DNA from: Epiperipatus broadwayi
Taxonomy: Eukaryota; Onychophora; Udeonychophora; Euonychophora; Peripatidae
Direction: 5' to 3'
DNA: 64,000 bases
Assembly (NCBI GenBank): GCA_028023455.1
Contig: JAQFVV010000021.1
Span: 3,746,853 to 3,810,852 of the forward strand
In this document: positions 59,012 to 64,000 of the stretch, piece after piece
How positions within the stretch are numbered: position 1 is the first letter of the stretch
Layout of the letters: every line of letters starts with the position of its first letter
Position numbers and translations under genes: made by a program
The notes under the pieces: model-generated
What the model was told of the DNA's origin: nothing
Seen by the model: only the letters and a program-made list of their open reading frames with translations
The model's database searches: none

Positions 59012-59109
59012 TCAGAACAGGCTTCTGATCATCAGGCGAGCTGGGTTAAACTCTTCAAACTCAGAACAGGCTTCTGATCATCAGGCGAGCTGGGTTAAAC
59101 TCTTCAAAC
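59012..59109 (+). repeat. Exact 49-bp tandem duplication
   Basis: The unit beginning TCAGAACAGGCTTCTGATCA and ending CTCTTCAAAC occurs twice with no difference by eye, at 59012-59060 and 59061-59109. Exact identity suggests recent origin, or an assembly artefact. Confidence 0.9.
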
Positions 59110-60200
59110 TCGCCCTCTAGAAATGTAATCTATTTAAATTATATTGATTCAGAATTTAATGTTATTAAAAGTTGAATATATTTGTAATAACACTTGCATT
59201 TACACAGTATGAAATCTTTTAATGTGATAGTATAAATAATTTCCAAAGATCAGTTATCTTCCCTCTGTTCTGCCATCTACTGCAAGCACAAATAATCTGG
59301 TGTCCATTGATTGCTTAAGTTTAGAGCAAATGACTTTAAATTAGCATAAAAATAACTATACTTTGAAGCATATGAAAGATCATAATGATGTAGTTAGTAT
59401 ACATAATTCTCAATGACTGGAGAGAATTTCTGTCCACATTAAAACATCCCACTTCAAGCAATACATGTGATAATCAGGACTATGCTGGAGAAACGAATAT
59501 AACCAATCATATTAATTGACAGAGTTCCTGAAGCGAGTTCCATTCTTTCATATAAGGAAGACCCAAATCGTCTCCAACTTATTGACAGTTATTTACAATA
59601 CCTTATGTTACATGCATTTGATTTAAGATATAATCAAATTTTATTAACAATATGTTCGCAATTATGATACTAAGAGGTTCGGGTGTTTAAATGTCTAATG
59701 TCCTGACAATCCGAGGTTTTTTCTGAGAAATGTACATATAGTGAGAGAGGTGAAGATGATAATGTTTTCATTAAGTGGGTAGCTTATGAGACTGAACTCA
59801 TATCAAGAACGATGTGAATTAATTTGATTGGTTAACAGATATACAATGATTCTAATAAGCTGTAAAATTATTTACATGCCTATTAAAATCATTACAACTT
59901 CATCTAAAGTAATATTTGAAACTGTAACCAGACTTGTTTAATATAAAAACAAAAATCACTGCTGCTAAAAAGCTTTGGACTTTTCGCGTATCAACTCTTG
60001 ATTTACTGAAATTCAAATAAAAGGGATCTCTTGTATCTGACTAAATAGTCTGGCATTGATATAACAAAAAATAGGCATTGATTGCAAATTCATTTAAAAA
60101 TGATTCTTTAAGAATCTTGCTTGTGAATTATCTTAGTAATGTTTTTCGATTTGTTTGTTCTGGATAAGAGTTTATCTTTATAAGCTGTAAAAAATCATTA
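59110..60200. other. R1 repeat and unassigned sequence
   Basis: About 60050-60200 is an R1 copy (GGCATTGATATAACAAAAA, TTCATTTAAAAATGATTCTT). 59820-59920 holds a related piece. Nothing else recognised. Confidence 0.5.
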
Positions 60201-60229
60201 GACTATATGTATATAAATGTTCTTAAATT

Positions 60230-60557
60230 AATAGAGCCAAAACTCTCCATACAGTAGCGCCACTCAGTGCAAGACAGAGTAATCAGTGGATGCAGGAAGG
60301 TTTGTGCATAAAATCCCTATCTAGTGCCTACTCATCCAATATCCCAGACTAGTTTCTAGCTTGTGGCTTTCATCAGTAAAAGGCCTTGGATCTGAGAGCA
60401 TTGCTCTTTGATCTTAAGATCTAATGCAATCCTCCAAAACTTCTTGCATCCATTGATTACCCTGGCTTGCACTGAATGGCACTACTGTATGGAGAGTTTT
60501 GCCTCTGTGAAACAGCTTGTGTAAGCACAAAGAATGGTGATTGTGTGATGTTTGATG
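60230..60557 (+). repeat. Family A hairpin retroposon with 11-bp TSD
   Basis: GTTCTTAAATT at 60219-60229 and 60558-60568. Head CCAAAACTCTCCATACAGTA pairs with TACTGTATGGAGAGTTTTG. Tail GAATGGTGATTGTGTGATG. The 79-codon minus frame here is a shadow. Confidence 0.9.
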
Positions 60558-60569
60558 GTTCTTAAATTC

Positions 60570-61265
60570 AATGTTGAAAGCCCCATCTAAGATCAACTGC
60601 CAATAAATATGTTTACAAATTTCAAAAGCGAGGTGACAACCTTGACTAACCAAAACTATATCCTAAATGTTATTTTATTATATGTATTTCGTGCAACAAG
60701 ATTGTGAAATTTAATCCCCTTGCACTTAATCAACAATCCTAGAATGCTGCAATTTTCAAAGAAGCTCAGAATATCTAATGGTAAGTCAATTCTTGGGTAC
60801 AATTTCCAATAAATAACCAACTTACATTCTAGTTTGATTATTCTTAAAACTTTTCCCACTACTGGTGTTCATTATAATTCCAAACATTGCCTTAACTCCG
60901 CTTAACAATTCATTTTTTATTCAAGCAAGTGCTTTTATGTTTAACGTAGCAACATTTCATCAGTAAAAAATAAAATGACCTATATCCATCTATTAAATAC
61001 CTGGTTACAAAGTTATAGATTGCAAAAAAAAAAAAAGTTAAATAGCATATTAATGGCCATTTGGTAAACTAATTTAATCATTCGTTCTAAGAGAAAAGGG
61101 ACAGGAAACAAACAGCAAAAAGTTAAAAAAAAAAAAAGAGAAAACAGGTCATACATATTCTCAATTTTATTATCATAATTAGTGCAGATAGACTATTGAA
61201 GGCAAGAAAACTCACAATGACATAAAAAATAGAGAATGAAAGAAAAAGTATCTATAATTAATTTA
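60570..61265. other. Nothing recognised
   Basis: AT-rich with poly-A runs at about 61025 and 61125. A 67-codon minus frame at 60656-60859 has no recognisable domain. Confidence 0.5.
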
Positions 61266-61269
61266 AAAC

Positions 61270-61918
61270 CAATTAAACATCACACGACGCCTATTTACGC
61301 AATGCTGTTCAACAGCAATATCTATTTTTCGTCATTTACACCATATAGTGTAAGTTTTAGTAATCAATGACTGACAGATTTTACTGCTTATTGATTTTCA
61401 TCAATGAAGAGCTTTGAAACTTGGGAGCAGTGCATCTGGATTTTTTATACCTAATACAGTTTTCCTATTGTCAAGCTACTAGTAGGTATCGTGATGTTTA
61501 AATGGTTTTATACCAATCTAACCAGAGAAAAGAGGTACCTATAGTTGTTAAAAAAAAACTAAGGATATCATAATATATAGAAACTGAACTGATCTCAGAG
61601 ATATATAATTATAAAAATATGCTGGCCTATAATAAAAACATTAATGTATTTTGGCTAGTAGCTTGATAGTAAAACAAAGAAGTAAAAATGGTTGGTAGAG
61701 GAAAAGGGTAATTAGATGCAAAAAATCCAGGTGTACTGCTCCAAGATTCAAATCTCCTCAGTGATGAAAGTGAAAAGGTAGAAATTAATTTGAGGATATT
61801 GGATAGGACAGTGCTGGTTAGGGTTTTATTAAGTATTACAATTTGGCATTTATTGATTACTAAAACTTATACTAAGTGGCATAAATGAGATGAGGAAAAC
61901 AAATTTGCTGAACAGCAT
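61270..61918 (-). repeat. Diverged family A-like hairpin, abutted by the LTR element
   Basis: In minus sense: arms TTAGTAATCAATAAATGCC... and inverse around a centre with CTACTAGTAGG/GCTAGTAGCTTG, then the tail GTCGTGTGATGTTTAATT. Arms end in AACAGCATTG. The right side touches the Gypsy LTR, so the expected flanking duplication cannot be seen. Confidence 0.6.
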
Positions 61919-62557
61919 TGTAAGTATGTGTCTAGTTGTCTAACTGCCGAGGTTAATCAATGTTAGATTATTGTTAACTAAAACAACATCTAACTAGCTC
62001 TGAACTAGATAATGTTCACTCTACTTTAATAATTAATTTGTAATACTAGGCGATAGTTCTTGGCATGAGGCTTCAAGTTAGTAATTCAGTATGCCTAATT
62101 CACTTACATGTGAGTACGTAGCTAACCGCCGAGGTTAATCAATGTTAGATTATTGTTAACTAAAACAATGTCTAACTGGCTCTCAACTAGATAATGTTCA
62201 CTCTACTTTAATAATTATTTTATAATACTAGCCAATAGTTCTTGGCGTGACTCTTCAAGTTAGTAATTCAGTATGCTTAATTCATTTACATGCAAGTACG
62301 TAGGACTTATCATTACGAATCAATTTATGTTAGCAACAACGAACACTCCAATGATTATTATTGTTGTAAATACTAATAATTTTACAATCAATGTCTAGCA
62401 AATAATTATTTTAATAGTGAATAACGTTACTGAATACCTCATCAGCCGATGTACATAATGCAAATGAATATGTCCCACTCAGTCTGCGCACTTCCGTTGT
62501 TCTGGGTAGTATCTTATGTCAGGTTGTAATTAGATAATAGTCTTCTAGTATATCACA
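61919..62557 (-). mobile_element. 3' LTR of a Gypsy-type element
   Basis: On the minus strand the LTR starts TGTGATATAC directly after a polypurine tract and ends CATACTTACA, giving TG...CA borders and about 639 bp. It contains a direct duplication of about 182 bp (61940-62121 and 62122-62303; both with CCGAGGTTAATCAATGTTAG). The matching 5' LTR lies outside the window. Confidence 0.7.
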
Positions 62558-62573
62558 ATTCTCCCCCCCACTA
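62558..62573 (-). promoter_or_regulatory. Polypurine tract of the Gypsy-type element
   Basis: Minus strand AGTGGGGGGGAGAA sits immediately before the LTR start, the expected primer site for plus-strand synthesis. Confidence 0.75.
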
Positions 62574-64000
62574 AACAGAACTAGAAGTAAACATGAAAAC
62601 GAATATTTTGTTTTTCTCTATATAGTCCGGCATAGCATTTTCTCTTTTCTCCACTCTCTTCAAACAGACACAGTCCTTCAAGAATTTGGGTGACTGTTTT
62701 TTTCTCTGAGGTCTTGGTGATCTTTTTTTAATGTTCTCCTTGCCTGATACTTCCATTGGCATCTCTTCCCGTTGTAGTGTATCATCACCTACCACTTGTT
62801 CCTCTTGAATATCTGATTGTCCAGTTTGTGGTTTATCTATCTCTGATTTTGTCTCTGTCGGTTTGATGATTTTATTTCCACTGGGATTATTGTTCTCCCA
62901 GCTTGCAGAACTGTGGTGGCATATGTGGTTTATGTGTCACTTGTATACTACATTATCCTCTGTTCTCCCCACTGATATAAATTTAGATGTTAAGTTGACA
63001 ATTTCTCCCTTTATCCAGTTTTGTGTAGACTATCTCTGACCTACATTTTTTCTCCCACTATGAATGTTTTATGTTCTGTTTCGGCCCACATGTACATGTT
63101 TTTTGGCAGTAGCAGGGTCAGTTCTGTCCTTAACCTCCATTTCAACAATAGTTCAGCTGGGGACTTTCCACTCACTGCTGTTGGTGTGGAGTGTTGATGT
63201 AATAATATGCAGTGCAGTGTTTCCTGCATGTTTGTTGACTTTTCTTTTTTCAGTGCACGTTTAAATTGGTTTACTGCATTTTCAGACAATCCATTGCTCT
63301 CAGAATGGTATGGAGGTGAATACATGTGTTTAATGCGTCTGGTCTCTAAGTATTCTTCAAACTTTGCCGAAGTAAATCCAGAACAGTTATCTGTAATGAG
63401 AGATTGCGAGTAGCCTTATGTTGCGAATATTTCATTTAGATGATGAATGACCTCTTCTGTCCCAGTGTTTCTCACGATTCTGTATTCTACCCAGTGGGAA
63501 TAGGTATATCTCATAAATGGACCTGCATGTGGACGCGTTTCCATGCATTTTTAGCTGGTGACCATGAAGAATATTCTTTTATTGTTGATTGGGCATTTGA
63601 TTGACACGCTGTACGTTTTTGTGAAGGACTCGATGTCCTCATTTAGGCCACCAGACATAGGTTCTGGCGAGTGCTTTTGTATGAACACCTCCTAGGCGTC
63701 CATTGTGCAGCATTTTTAGCACCTGGTTTCAGCCCTGTGAGGGTATTATGACTCTATCTCCATTTAGTATGCATCTTTTGCAGACTGATAAGCCTGAACG
63801 AGCATTCCAGAAAGCCAGCGGCAAATTCTTTGGTCGTTTGTTGGGACAACCTTTACTAAACCATTTTTTAAGTAATTGATATTCTGGATCATTATCTGTC
63901 CACTCTGCTACTTTTTTACTATTTATCTGTGAATTCCAATTGTCTATGTAGTTGATCTCCACATTGACTTTTTTTTAATTCAGTTGTCTCTGGCATATGC
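62574..64000 (-). pseudogene. Gypsy-type LTR retrotransposon pol, integrase end (broken)
   Basis: Minus-strand relic of the last part of pol. From the window edge: a pre-integrase stretch (frame 63962-63729) ending in the usual hydrophobic/GDRVIIP segment; a zinc-binding-type zone with a YVWWP motif (about 63655); then the integrase core with SHWVEY, an ITDN motif and a SNGLSENAV motif, the last two giving the second Asp and the Glu of DDE; then the frame 63325-63041 with the SPAELLL motif; and a Lys/Arg/Pro-rich C-terminal tail (62795-62571). Several frameshifts and stops (for example near 63410 and 63520) show the copy is dead. The first catalytic Asp appears lost. Reverse transcriptase and gag lie beyond the window. 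Confidence 0.85.

Overview
The window is nuclear DNA of an animal. It is very AT-rich, about 70% or more by eye, and has introns of 3 to 9 kb, tRNA-derived SINEs, RTE-type LINEs, Penelope-like elements, a Gypsy-type LTR element, and hAT and piggyBac relics. The mix of Penelope, RTE and Gypsy elements with a highly conserved COX15 protein suits an invertebrate, perhaps a mollusc. That placement is a guess; the sequence does not settle the species.

I can support one host gene: COX15 (heme A synthase, mitochondrial inner membrane), on the minus strand. Seven exons were read by eye: 55893-55774, 49076-48890, 39789-39622, 34478-34397, 29180-29026, 25718-25605 and 16630-16499 (stop). All join in phase at AG/GT sites and carry the conserved histidines. 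The 5' exon or exons, including the start and the GGVTR-type segment, were not found and probably lie beyond 64000. The coding part seen spans about 39.4 kb, almost all of it intron.

Layout: 1-16.4 kb is downstream of COX15 and holds repeats, two Penelope GIY-YIG relics, SINEs and an unusual 1.5-kb island. From 16.5 to 55.9 kb lies COX15, with introns packed with repeats. From 55.9 to 61.9 kb is probably the next upstream intron. From 61.9 to 64 kb is the 3' end of a decayed Gypsy element on the minus strand: pre-integrase zone, integrase, polypurine tract and a 639-bp LTR with an internal duplication.

The most interesting signal is a set of short, non-coding, hairpin-shaped repeats (called family A and family B here). 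They are flanked by exact 10-15 bp target-site duplications and end in a related 3' tail around CATGTGAT, although their hairpin heads differ. One copy consists of the tail alone (22 bp) and still has a 13-bp duplication, which suggests LINE-type retroposition with 5' truncation. A second signal is a CTGAAGA-stem-CGAAAC motif in several repeats, with compensatory stem changes, which recalls the hammerhead-like motifs of Penelope elements. Large palindromes are unusually common throughout the window. Element names such as family A, S2 or X are labels for this report only.
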